Made by a program: the position numbers and the translations under genes
Assembly: GCA_958296165.1 (NCBI GenBank)
Contig: OY282447.1
Location: 4,625,154 to 4,689,153 of the forward strand
Reading direction: 5' to 3'
DNA: 64,000 nt
Origin: an uncultured Pseudomonadales bacterium
GTDB taxonomy: Bacteria; Pseudomonadota; Gammaproteobacteria; Pseudomonadales; Azotimanducaceae
Notes under the pieces: model-generated
The model's database searches: none
What the model was told of the DNA's origin: nothing
What the model saw: only the letters and a program-made list of their open reading frames with translations
Part shown: positions 35,160 through 44,314 of the stretch, one piece after another
How positions within the stretch are numbered: the first letter of the stretch is position 1
Layout: every line of letters starts with the position of its first letter

Positions 35160-37238
35160 TCACTCGGCCAGCTTGCCCTCGATGCCAACATACGCTTGGC
35201 GCGTCATGGCGGGGAAGTATCGGTAGCTGCCGAAGGCGAAATCCGCTCGATCGGCGTAGGCGGCATCAAACAGATTGACCAAGCGCGCGAAAACCTTGAC
35301 GCGCGGAGCAGCCTGCCACGAGCCGCGCCAGTGCACCAGCGTGTGGCCGTCGTAGCGGGCGCTATTGGCGGCGTCGATGAAGTGCTCGCCCAAGTGGACC
35401 ACTTCCAACTCGGAGACTAGGCCGCCGCTGCCCCAGCGCCAATGGGCGCTGCCCAGCCAGCGCGGCGCCGTGTCCACTGCGTTGCCGTCGACGATGCGTT
35501 CGCCACGGCTGGCAGCGCGGCTGAACGCGTAGCGATGGCGGGCGTTGCTCACCGCCAACCGAAATGCGTGGCCGTCTACGCTCCAGCCGACGTCCGCTTC
35601 CACGCCCGTGGATTCGGTTCGGCCGTCGCTGACGTTGAAGCCGTTGGCGTCGCGGAAAATCAGATTCTCGGTGGCGTCCGCATACAGTGCGACATCGTAG
35701 CTGAGGGCACCGGCCGCGCCGCGCCAGCCCGCCTCGAACGAGCGCACGGTTTCGCTATCGAGGTCAGCCACGGCTTGGCCCCGTTGCAGGCGGTACAGCT
35801 CCGTGGTCTGCGGCGGTCTGAAGCCCTGCCCTGCCACGATGAAGAGTTCCATGCTCTCGCGCAGCGACCAGTTGAGCCCGAGCCGTCCGGCGAAATTGAC
35901 ATAGTCATCCTCACGATCGGCGGGTCGCGTATACAAACAGCCGCCGAAACCGCAGGGCGAACCATCGTCCCGCGTGTTGCCGTTGAGGTGCTGATTGTCG
36001 TAGTCGTAGGCGTTGTGTTCGATGCGCCCGCTTGCGACGAGCGCCAGGGCCGGGTTCAAGGCCACGCGCAGGTCGTGGAAGGCCGCTAGCGTCACGCCGT
36101 TGACGCGGTAGTCGTAGTGCGTGCCGGCCGGGCGCGTGGCCACCAGGAAAGCCGAGCCTCGCGTTGGCGCATCCTGCTGTTCGAGCAGCCGCGCCCTGAA
36201 TGTCTCGACTACGGCGCCAGTCGTCCAGCGCCAGTCGCCTTCGAAACCCAATCGCAACATCACGCCGCCGCTGGTTTGGGCATTGTGCTCCAAAGGCTGG
36301 CCGGGCAGCCAGTGTTGCAGGAACGTCATCGACGAGCGGCGCAGGTACGGCGTGGCCGTCAGCGTGTAGCGCTCCGAAAGATCCCGGCGCAAGACCGTGC
36401 TCACGCGCCCGGCCCATGCATCGCGATACGCTTCCGGATTGGGATTGCTGCGCCGCGCGGCGCTATCGTATGCCTTGTAGCCGCGCACGAAACCGCCGGT
36501 CTCTTGGTTCAGCAGCGTCGCCGTGGCGGTGGTGACCACATGCCAATCGCCCACCGTTCCACTCTCGCTGGCGGTGATCTTGTGCTGGCCGTAGCCCGTC
36601 TCGTCTCGGTAGCCGGCGCTCGAGGTGGAAGACGCCTCCAGCCGCCAAGCGGCACCGCCGCCGGCGAGCCGCGTTTGGATGTATTCGTAGGGCCCGGCCT
36701 CCAAGCTCGCCCGCCAGCCTTCAGCCGTGGTGGCGGAGACCACGTTGATCACGCCATGCAGCGCATTGCCGCCGAACAACGCGCTGGCCGGGCCGCGCAC
36801 GACTTCAATGGACGCCGCTTGCTCGGTGTTCATCTCGAACAGGTTGTTGACGTTGCAGAACCCGGCCGGGCGGATGGGGACGCCGTTTTCAAGCAGCAAA
36901 AACTCTCCGCAGGCGCCGGCGCCGGTAAGCACGCCGGAACGGATCGCCGTCAAGTGCTCGTGGCCGGAGCCGCGCGAAATCCACACGCCAGGCACGCGCA
37001 CCAGGAGCTCGTGCGGATGGTTGGCGCGCGTAAGTTCGATGCGCTCGCCATCGACCACCGAGAAGCTGCCGACGGCATCCTGGCTCGCCGCCACCGAGGC
37101 GTCGGCGCGAACCACGACCTCCTCTAGTTCCGGCTCTTGTTCCGCGGCGTCACTCGCCAGCGCCGATGCCACGGGCAGCCCGGCGATCGCGGCGATCGCC
37201 GCAGTCGCGCCCAAAGCGCCTATGGCGAACGAAGTCAC
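35160..37238 (-). CDS. TonB-dependent outer-membrane receptor
   Basis: The 692-aa protein has a signal peptide (cleavage near SALASDAAEQ) and a TonB box region ELEEVVVRA. A plug domain follows (VPGVWISRGSGHEHLTAIRSG, IEVVRGPASALFGGNALHGVINV), then a 22-stranded-barrel pattern ending in an aromatic C-terminal segment. It imports a ligand using energy from TonB. Its start overlaps the end of the carboxylesterase gene by 4 nt, suggesting that uptake and ester cleavage are expressed together. The ligand is unknown; it lacks the FpvA-like signalling extension. Confidence 0.92.
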   Translation of the reverse strand: MTSFAIGALGATAAIAAIAGLPVASALASDAAEQEPELEEVVVRADASVAASQDAVGSFSVVDGERIELTRANHPHELLVRVPGVWISRGSGHEHLTAIRSGVLTGAGACGEFLLLENGVPIRPAGFCNVNNLFEMNTEQAASIEVVRGPASALFGGNALHGVINVVSATTAEGWRASLEAGPYEYIQTRLAGGGAAWRLEASSTSSAGYRDETGYGQHKITASESGTVGDWHVVTTATATLLNQETGGFVRGYKAYDSAARRSNPNPEAYRDAWAGRVSTVLRRDLSERYTLTATPYLRRSSMTFLQHWLPGQPLEHNAQTSGGVMLRLGFEGDWRWTTGAVVETFRARLLEQQDAPTRGSAFLVATRPAGTHYDYRVNGVTLAAFHDLRVALNPALALVASGRIEHNAYDYDNQHLNGNTRDDGSPCGFGGCLYTRPADREDDYVNFAGRLGLNWSLRESMELFIVAGQGFRPPQTTELYRLQRGQAVADLDSETVRSFEAGWRGAAGALSYDVALYADATENLIFRDANGFNVSDGRTESTGVEADVGWSVDGHAFRLAVSNARHRYAFSRAASRGERIVDGNAVDTAPRWLGSAHWRWGSGGLVSELEVVHLGEHFIDAANSARYDGHTLVHWRGSWQAAPRVKVFARLVNLFDAAYADRADFAFGSYRYFPAMTRQAYVGIEGKLAE

Positions 37239-38713
37239 ACAGCGTCCCAGAGGGCGCGAACGCTATCCAAAGGCGCGTTGGCGACCGAATCTTCTTCGTC
37301 GAACAACAACGTCTGCCGGTCGCCTGTGTCGTAACGCGGCCAGTGCGGAATCGCTGCGTTGTTCGGGTCCCCGTGGCGGGCGAACGAGAGGTAGCTCGCC
37401 ATGACCCGAACAGACAACCGCTCTGTCGCCTCGCCGCTGCCGCAGAACCGCTGCATGTCCGGCAGCCGATACGTGCCCCAGACGAACGGGATGTCCAACG
37501 AGTGGCAAGCGCCCAAGCGCCCACCGTGCGCGGGAGATGGGCGGTCGAAGCGATACATCCACACGTTCGGCGTATGCGTCAGATGGCACTCGGCGGTGCG
37601 GATGGCCGGCAAACGGAACATGCGATCGGTGGAAATCGCGGCCCAGATGTCGAATGGTTCAGTGCCGAGGCCGGCCGCGGCGCGATCCTGCTCGTAACAC
37701 GCCACGGCTTCTTCGGCACGATCCGCGAAGGGTTCGCGCACCAACTCCACCAGTCGGTCGCGGCTCAACTCGGCCAGGCTGCGGTCGAAGAGCGTAAACA
37801 GCGTCGATTCGTCGCGGGTGTGCCCGATCATGAGCGGCATGTGCTGCGTGTACTCGCCGCGCCGCAGCACCTCGGCAGCATCCTCGGCGATCACGGTGCC
37901 GTCCAAGGTCGGCGCCCAGCGCGCGCCCTGCAACTCCGACTGCCTGGCGAGAATCGCAGCCGCCGGCACGGTACGCAGCGTGTCCCAGCCGCCGAACGTG
38001 TCGGCCAAGGCTGCCGCCGTCGCATGGGCCGATTCGGCGCTTGCCGGGCGGGTCAGCGAGCCGCTCATCGGCACTGCCTTGTCGAAGCAGCCTTGCGCGC
38101 CCGGCATGGCCATCAACTGGACGATGTCGAAGCCGCCAGCCGATTGGCCAAACACCGTGACGTTGCCGGGATCGCCGCCGAACGCGCCGATCTCCGCCCG
38201 CACCCAGCGCAACGCCGCAGCCTGATCCAGGAGCGCTTGGTTGCCGGGCGCACCCAGCTCGGGCGCAAACAAGAACCCCAATGCGCCAAGGCGATAGTTC
38301 ACGGTGACCACCACCACATCGCCAGTCCGCGCCAAGTGCTCGCCGTTGACGCGCGGCTGCGAGCCAGCCCCAACCGTGTTGCCGCCGCCGTGGATCCACA
38401 CCAGCACCGGACGCTTGGCGGAGTCTGCGGCGGGCGTCCAGACGTTCAAGTACAGGCAGTCTTCGCTGGTCTCGTGCGTGGCGATGCCGATCAGTTCGCC
38501 GACGTCGCCGGGAATGGTGGATTGGATGGCACACGGGCCGAACGCCACGGCCTCGCGCACACCCGGCCAGGGGTGCGGCGCCTGCGGTGGCCGCCACCGC
38601 AATTCGCCTACCGGCGGCTGGGCGAACGGGATGCCTTTGAAGGCATGCACGCCGGCGGTCTCGTGACCGCGCAAGCGCCCGTAGCTGGTCTCTACCGTAG
38701 CCATGTCAGCCAC
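37235..38713 (-). CDS. Type-B carboxylesterase
   Basis: The 492-aa protein belongs to the carboxylesterase/para-nitrobenzyl esterase family. It has the N-terminal YGRLRG...VHAFKGIPFAQPP signature, EDCLYLNVWTP, the oxyanion WIHGGG, nucleophile FGQSAGG and a late histidine in LGACHSLDIPFVWG. No signal peptide is evident. The start may be GTG at 38713 or ATG at 38704; both overlap the DUF5916 gene stop. It is the middle member of a receptor-esterase-barrel cluster. Confidence 0.92.
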   Translation of the reverse strand: MADMATVETSYGRLRGHETAGVHAFKGIPFAQPPVGELRWRPPQAPHPWPGVREAVAFGPCAIQSTIPGDVGELIGIATHETSEDCLYLNVWTPAADSAKRPVLVWIHGGGNTVGAGSQPRVNGEHLARTGDVVVVTVNYRLGALGFLFAPELGAPGNQALLDQAAALRWVRAEIGAFGGDPGNVTVFGQSAGGFDIVQLMAMPGAQGCFDKAVPMSGSLTRPASAESAHATAAALADTFGGWDTLRTVPAAAILARQSELQGARWAPTLDGTVIAEDAAEVLRRGEYTQHMPLMIGHTRDESTLFTLFDRSLAELSRDRLVELVREPFADRAEEAVACYEQDRAAAGLGTEPFDIWAAISTDRMFRLPAIRTAECHLTHTPNVWMYRFDRPSPAHGGRLGACHSLDIPFVWGTYRLPDMQRFCGSGEATERLSVRVMASYLSFARHGDPNNAAIPHWPRYDTGDRQTLLFDEEDSVANAPLDSVRALWDAV

Positions 38714-41204
38714 CGAACCGATAGCGCAATTTCACCACCAAGAGATCGATCAGCGGTTCCATCAAGGCGTCCTCGAACAGGTTGCCAAACTCGTCGTGGA
38801 TACGGTTGTCTAGATTGCTGCCGCGCGTGTAGACCACGAACAAGTCGGAGAGCGGTGCGATTTCCCAGCGATAGCGCAGCTGCGCCGTTAGTTGGCTGAT
38901 GGTGAAGCCGGTGTCCTGCGACGGATCTTCGGCCACTGGCGCCAGCCGCTCCTGGCCCGCCACGATGCGCCAGAACTGGCGCTCTTCGGCGCGGATGCCA
39001 GCCCACTGCAAAGTCATCCGCAACTGCTGGCGGGCCGTGAGAAACAGATCCATCGCCATGCGCGGCTGCCAGTGGCTAGCCTGATAGGTGGCGAAGTTCG
39101 TGCCGCCCTGCCACAGCAGCCAAGCGTCTTGTTCGCGGCGCGTTAGATCGAAGTCGAGCGAAAAGCGATCGTTGGGCTTGAACGTGAAGCCGGCGCTCAG
39201 CGCCAGCATGGCGCTCTTGAGGTCCTCGTCCACCCGGCTTAGCTGCACGCTCCAGCTCAGCGGCCGGCTGGTGTCCGTGCCATAGGCCACATCGACCATC
39301 AGCCTGCCGCGCACCTGGTAGGCGCCGTGGCCGCGACTTTCGAGATCGTCCCATTGCGGCGCGTTCCAGTTCACCATCATGCGGAGCTGATTGCGGCTGT
39401 GGAAAGTGAGCGAGTTGTGGATGCTTGCGCCGGACGCCACGGCGAGCCCTTCGCCGTTCACCCATCGACCGACGGTGACGCCGCTGGAAAGCCGCCGCAG
39501 CCAGGGCAAGTCCGAGCGCACCAGCCAGAGGTTGTACCGGCCGCCCATCATGTCGTTGCGGCTTAGGAAACCTAGGTCGTTGATGTCCAGCGCATCGTCT
39601 TGGTAGTCCAAGGCCAATGTGTGCATCACGCCTTGGCGCTGCGTGTATTGCACGTCGGTCCATAGTCCGTAGCCTTGTGTGCCGTCCACATCGCTCATCA
39701 GGCCTTGGATGTCCGTCCGCCACTTGCCGCTGCCGCTTAGATGGTGGGCGTCGACGCCGTGGACTCTGGCGCGCACGGATGGATGATCCAGCATCGTGCC
39801 GATGTAGCCGACGGAGTGGCGGCTGCTGCCGGTGCGTTCATAGAGCAGCCGCCCCACGGCGAAATCGCGGCCGACGCCGCGCACCGTCACCGGCGTGCCG
39901 TCGTCCAGGCTGCCGCGCAGTTCGGGATCGTCCTCGAAGGCCGTCAGCACGCCGTAGCGCAACGGCCCGTTCTGCCCAGTAACTTTCGCCGCGCCCAGCA
40001 GATCGGAGGGCCGCGCCCGCTCGAAGCCCTGCACGGTGACGCCGGCCGGCACTTCGATGCCAATTGGCGCGCCGCCTATGCGTCTCGTGTTGAGGACGGC
40101 CGAAGGCGTGCGCCCGAACTTCGACTGCGAGCGCCGACCACCGCTGCCGGAACCGCTGTACACCCGCGAGCGCACCGACGTGGTGAATATCTCGCCGCCC
40201 TCCATGAAGAACAGGCGCTTCTCTGGGAAGTAGGTCTCCCGCGCGGTGAGATTCACCACTACGTCGTCCGACTCGACAGCGCCGAAATCGGGGAACGCGG
40301 CGGCCGTGATCTGCAAGTTGGAGGATGGCCGCCAGAACAGATCCGCGCCAGCCTGATAGCCCTGCTCCCCTTGCGCCGCATCGAGAGCCGTTGAGGTATA
40401 CGGGAACAGCGCCAGCTGGCGCTTGGGCTGCACGCCGGGCAGGTGCATCGGTTGCAGCGCAGACATGAAGCGCGGCCCGGAGAACGGCAGCGCCGGCCAG
40501 CCCCAGAGCTCGTCGATGTAGGCCACTTTGCGGTTGGTGTAGACGCCCATCACCCGCTCGCCTTGCACTTGGGGCATGGTCATCATCGACCAAGGCAGGA
40601 ACAGTTCCAAGCTCCAGCCGTCTGCCAATACCGCGGTGGCGCTTTGCCAAGCACCGTCCCATTCGCGGGTGAAAGTTCGTTCGGGGGCCACCTTGCCATC
40701 CAACACAGAGCCGCCGAGACTGACGTTGAACCAATAGCCGTATAGGCCCTCTCCGGACGTATCCAGGGTGATGCCCCAGCCGTCTCGGTTGATGTAGTCG
40801 TCTCGCGAGGAAAGCCGGGCGATCAGCGTCTCCGGCGGCTGCTCGTTCCAGACGCCCACATAAAGTCCTTGATCGGTATAGACGTAGCGAGCGACGGTGC
40901 GGAAGCGCGGCGCCGCGAGCGTATCCGGTTCCACCAGCACCATCTTGTCGTAGCTTGGCGTTTCCGCCCAAATCGACTCGTCCAAGCGACCATCGATCTG
41001 AATGTCCACGGCATCGTAGCGTGGCACGGCAATGGACTCGTGGCCGTTCGTGGTGGCGACCAACTTCAGGCTGTTGCCGACGGCTTCAGCTAGCTGTGGA
41101 GGGGCACCGAGGGTAGGGTTGGTGGCTGAGATGGCCATGATCGTCGCAATGGTTGTCGCGACGATACGGCCCGGATAGGCAAGCCGTGGGCTTCCTGAAG
41201 ACAA
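38706..41204 (-). CDS. DUF5916 outer-membrane protein with family-9 carbohydrate-binding-like domain
   Basis: The 832-aa protein starts at a TTG at 41204 with GGGAGG upstream and a signal-like hydrophobic run (RIVATTIATIMAIS). An ATG at 41136 would lose that signal. Residues about 50-240 are a CBM9-like domain (DGRLDESIWAETPSY, SRDDYINRDGWGITLDT). The rest is the DUF5916 barrel with PEKRLFFMEGGEIF and a C-terminal KLRYRFGG strand ending in an aromatic region. Proteins of this family are outer-membrane and of unknown role, often near TonB receptors or hydrolases. Confidence 0.8.
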   Translation of the reverse strand: MSSGSPRLAYPGRIVATTIATIMAISATNPTLGAPPQLAEAVGNSLKLVATTNGHESIAVPRYDAVDIQIDGRLDESIWAETPSYDKMVLVEPDTLAAPRFRTVARYVYTDQGLYVGVWNEQPPETLIARLSSRDDYINRDGWGITLDTSGEGLYGYWFNVSLGGSVLDGKVAPERTFTREWDGAWQSATAVLADGWSLELFLPWSMMTMPQVQGERVMGVYTNRKVAYIDELWGWPALPFSGPRFMSALQPMHLPGVQPKRQLALFPYTSTALDAAQGEQGYQAGADLFWRPSSNLQITAAAFPDFGAVESDDVVVNLTARETYFPEKRLFFMEGGEIFTTSVRSRVYSGSGSGGRRSQSKFGRTPSAVLNTRRIGGAPIGIEVPAGVTVQGFERARPSDLLGAAKVTGQNGPLRYGVLTAFEDDPELRGSLDDGTPVTVRGVGRDFAVGRLLYERTGSSRHSVGYIGTMLDHPSVRARVHGVDAHHLSGSGKWRTDIQGLMSDVDGTQGYGLWTDVQYTQRQGVMHTLALDYQDDALDINDLGFLSRNDMMGGRYNLWLVRSDLPWLRRLSSGVTVGRWVNGEGLAVASGASIHNSLTFHSRNQLRMMVNWNAPQWDDLESRGHGAYQVRGRLMVDVAYGTDTSRPLSWSVQLSRVDEDLKSAMLALSAGFTFKPNDRFSLDFDLTRREQDAWLLWQGGTNFATYQASHWQPRMAMDLFLTARQQLRMTLQWAGIRAEERQFWRIVAGQERLAPVAEDPSQDTGFTISQLTAQLRYRWEIAPLSDLFVVYTRGSNLDNRIHDEFGNLFEDALMEPLIDLLVVKLRYRFGG

Positions 41205-41237
41205 AGGCGTTCGCCTCCCGTCCGCAAAAAGCGTTGC

Positions 41238-41243
41238 ATTATA
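41238..41243 (-). promoter_or_regulatory. -10 box upstream of the DUF5916 gene
   Basis: A perfect TATAAT on the minus strand lies 33 nt before the TTG start. No strong -35 is seen at the right distance. It would drive the DUF5916-esterase-receptor set. Confidence 0.45.
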
Positions 41244-41307
41244 GCGGCTTGGAGCGCTCTTTGGTCGCGTTCTGAGACTCTCGCGGCTCGCCGCTAAGGA
41301 ACGCCTC

Positions 41308-42858
41308 TCACCACCGACGCGCACCGAATGGCGGGCTGACCTCTCTGCCCACCCAAAGGGCTCGCTCCTCTTCGTAGGGGGCGCTCGCCACCGATACCGG
41401 GTCGCCGAAGATTGCCGTCGAGCGGGTTGCGGCGTTGTAGGCGGACCAGTCGGCAAGGGCCGCCGTGCGCGGATTGCCCGACTCCGCAAAGGCGATGAAC
41501 GCATCCTGCAAGTTCGTCGAGAGCGCATCGGCGGACTCTCCTTTGCCGAAGAACGCGGCACTTGCGTCGCTGAACGCATGGGTGCCGAACACGAAGCCGA
41601 TGATGATCGCGTGCGGCGAACCCAGCACGCCGCCATCCCAAGGCGACTCTCCGGCGAAGATGTAGTGGTGCGCCGACTCGCCGCGCTCGGCCAAGGCTTC
41701 GGCCAGATCGATCGCCGGCATGCGCATCTTGCGGTCCGTCTCGATGGCGGCGAACAGCGAGACCGGATCGGTTGCCGCGCCGCGCCGCCGGCGAATGCGC
41801 CGATAGCCGTCCACCACCGACTGCGCGTCTTCGACATGCTGGGAGACCTCGGCCATCAACCCGCTCTCGTCGAGGTTGGCGGTGAGAGGATTCGTCATGG
41901 CGAAGCCGCGCCACTCGTCGCGCTGGGTGCCGACCAGCACCGGTATGCCGTCCGCACTGCCCTGTCGTATCGCCGCGAGTGGCAGTTCTGCGAGCAGCGT
42001 ACCGTCTATGCACGGCTGAAAGGTCATTCCGCCGCCCGGGGCCCGGTATCCCCTGGCGGCATCGGTGAGCGCGGCAGGGTCGAGCGCTAGGAGCTTGTCG
42101 ACGTCGTCTCGCGCCGATAGGCCAAGCCTTTGCAGCAAGCCTTCCGTGGCTTCGACCGCTCGGTCGAGCGGGTTGGCGGTGCTGGCTGCGCCGCTGATCA
42201 GTATGGCGCGGTGGAACAGGCCGCGCGCCGGGGCGCAAGCCAATAGCGCGCCGATGCTCATGCCGCCGGCCGACTCGCCGAAGATGGTGACGTTGTTCGA
42301 GTCTCCGCCGAACGCCGCGATGTTGTCTCGTATCCAGCGCAGCGCCTCCACTTGGTCGAGCAGACCCTCGTTCCCGGATGCGGGAATGCGCCCGCCGGTC
42401 AGCTCGTGCAGATGCAGAAAGCCCAACGGCCCGACCCGATAGTTGATGGTGACGACGACGCTCTCGCCGCGCCTGGCAAGCGCCGTGCCGTCGTAGATTG
42501 GCGTGCCGCCGGTGCCGCCGGCAAAGCCGCCACCGTGAATCCACACCAGCACCGGGCGCTTGGCGGCATCGATGCCGGGCGTGAAGACGTTGAGTTGCAG
42601 GCAGTCCTCGTCGCGATAGGCCGCATTACGGGCGTTGAACACGAACGACATCATGCCGGCGTCCTCCACCGCCGGCTGCCACGCTTGCTTGCCCCATTCC
42701 GTTGCGGCGTACACGCCAGGCCAAGGCACCGGTGGTTCAGGCGCCCGCCAGCGCCGCTCTGCGGTGGGAGGGGCGGCGAACGGGATGCCCTTGAAGGCAT
42801 GGACGCCGGCGTGGCTGGCGCCCTCCACCTTGCCGTATCGGGTTTCGACGATGGCCAT
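41308..42858 (-). CDS. Type-B carboxylesterase, second copy in the cluster
   Basis: The 516-aa protein starts at the ATG at 42858, right before the conserved IVETRYGKVEG; 12 upstream codons are not conserved. It shares the family layout with the esterase at 37235: VHAFKGIPFAAPP, EDCLQLNVFTPG, WIHGGGFAGG, FGESAGGMS and HYIFAGESPWDGG. The nucleophile context (GESAG) is the classical one. No signal peptide is seen. The two esterases flank the DUF5916 gene and probably hydrolyse related esters. Confidence 0.92.
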   Translation of the reverse strand: MAIVETRYGKVEGASHAGVHAFKGIPFAAPPTAERRWRAPEPPVPWPGVYAATEWGKQAWQPAVEDAGMMSFVFNARNAAYRDEDCLQLNVFTPGIDAAKRPVLVWIHGGGFAGGTGGTPIYDGTALARRGESVVVTINYRVGPLGFLHLHELTGGRIPASGNEGLLDQVEALRWIRDNIAAFGGDSNNVTIFGESAGGMSIGALLACAPARGLFHRAILISGAASTANPLDRAVEATEGLLQRLGLSARDDVDKLLALDPAALTDAARGYRAPGGGMTFQPCIDGTLLAELPLAAIRQGSADGIPVLVGTQRDEWRGFAMTNPLTANLDESGLMAEVSQHVEDAQSVVDGYRRIRRRRGAATDPVSLFAAIETDRKMRMPAIDLAEALAERGESAHHYIFAGESPWDGGVLGSPHAIIIGFVFGTHAFSDASAAFFGKGESADALSTNLQDAFIAFAESGNPRTAALADWSAYNAATRSTAIFGDPVSVASAPYEEERALWVGREVSPPFGARRW

Positions 42859-43318
42859 CCTTCCTCCTGTGCGACGCCGCTCGGCGCACTCCAATCAACC
42901 AGAGCAGCTCAACTCCTTGATTGAAGATCGAGCCGCGCTGCTAGCGTACATTCGAGCGTACAGGAGTGGCAACCCGCCACGAGCGAGCTGACCAACAGCG
43001 GCTCGCCAACGAGTGCTGTCGGGCTGGCCACGAGACGTGCCTTGTGCGGTGCGGAAGCCATGCGTTGGCGGCCGAGAGTCGAGCGTCGCAGCTCGCGGGC
43101 GAAATCGCACATGCCGTCGGGCAAGTGTCCTGCATACATGGCCTTGCGGAACGGTGAAACTGCCTCTAGCCCGCACGAACCAGCGCGGGAAACCGCGAGC
43201 GTGACTATGCTACTTTGCGTACCGGCGCGGCCGTCGCTATTTTCGCATCAGCACGACCGTTTTGCGCCGCAGGCACGGCCGCGGGCCGTGCCAAGAGGCC
43301 ACGAAGGAGAGCAGCCAC
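42859..43318. other. Intergenic region without a recognisable gene
   Basis: This gap separates the divergent esterase gene and the Uma2 relic. The small open frames on both strands carry no known motif, start context or codon pattern of neighbouring genes. It should hold the promoters for both flanking genes, but no convincing boxes were seen. Confidence 0.5.
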
Positions 43319-44205
43319 ATGCCAGTGCCCCAACCGGCCGCGTCCGCCTCGGCCACGCCAGCCGTCCATGCGCACATTGCCGCAGAGGACGCCCTCTACC
43401 CCTGCTCGGACGGTAAGCCGATGTCCGAGAACATGTGGCAGGGGCCGGCCATCCTGAAAGCCGCCGGCGACCTCGAGGTGGCGCACCCGGGCGCGCTGGT
43501 AGCGCCCGACATCCTGGTGTACCCGGAGCAGGGCAACCCGAGGAACCGCGTCGCGCCGGACGTGCTGGTGGCGTTCGGGCTGGGCGCGCACAACCGCTCG
43601 ACATACCTGGTCTGGAAGGAAGGGAAGCCGCCGGACTGGGTGCTGGAGGTGGCCTCGCCGAGCACGGTGGGGCGCGACCTGGACGCCAAGCGGCGCATCT
43701 ACGCGGCGATTGGCGTGCCGGAGTACTGGCAGTTCGACCCGCAGGGCGGCCTGTTCCCGCTCGGCGCGCCGCGGCTGCGGGGGCTCACGCTGGTGGACGG
43801 CGAGTACGAACCGCTGGCGGCGCGACTGGAGCGCGGCGCCCAGACGATCCACAGCCCCGTGCTGGGGCTGGACTTGCGCACCGAGGGCGCTCTGATCCGC
43901 TTCCGCAACCTTCGACCGGCGAGGACGTGCGTCATCAAGGCGAATCCGAAGCGGCCGCCATCGAGCAGGCGGCGCGTGCGCGGACGGAAGCAGCGCGACG
44001 CAAGTCCGCCGAGGCGCTCGCTGAGCGCGAAGCCGCAGCGCGCGAGACCGCCGAGGCACTCGCCAAGCAGGAAGCCGCCGCGCGCAGGGCCGCCGAGGCG
44101 CACGGTAGGCGCGAGGCCGCGGCACGTGCGGTTGCCAAAGCCCGCGTCGCGGAGTTGGAAGCGGCCCTTCATATCTCTCGGCCGCGTCCGAGCGAAGACA
44201 ACTGA
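43319..44205 (+). pseudogene. Uma2-family endonuclease-like protein, frameshifted
   Basis: The ATG at 43319 has an AAGGAG site. The Uma2 core is clear: RVAPDVLVAFG, PPDWVLEVASPST with the catalytic E, and YAAIGVPEYWQFDPQGG. The core ends in this frame near IRFRNLR (about 43915). The expected continuation STGEDVRHQGE and a long Ala/Glu/Arg coiled-coil tail ending in AELEAALHI lie in another frame to the TGA at 44205. A single missing base explains it. Uma2 proteins have a PD-(D/E)XK fold and unknown function, and are frequent in expanded sets in some genomes. Confidence 0.75.
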
Positions 44206-44314
44206 ATCCTCCTCTTCCCGGCATGGCGCACCGCCAAGCACTGCCAACGACGACGGTTCCGGCAAGTAGCCTTGATACCGAAGGCTAGTCAATTGGCGTG
44301 CAGCGGGGTCTTAA

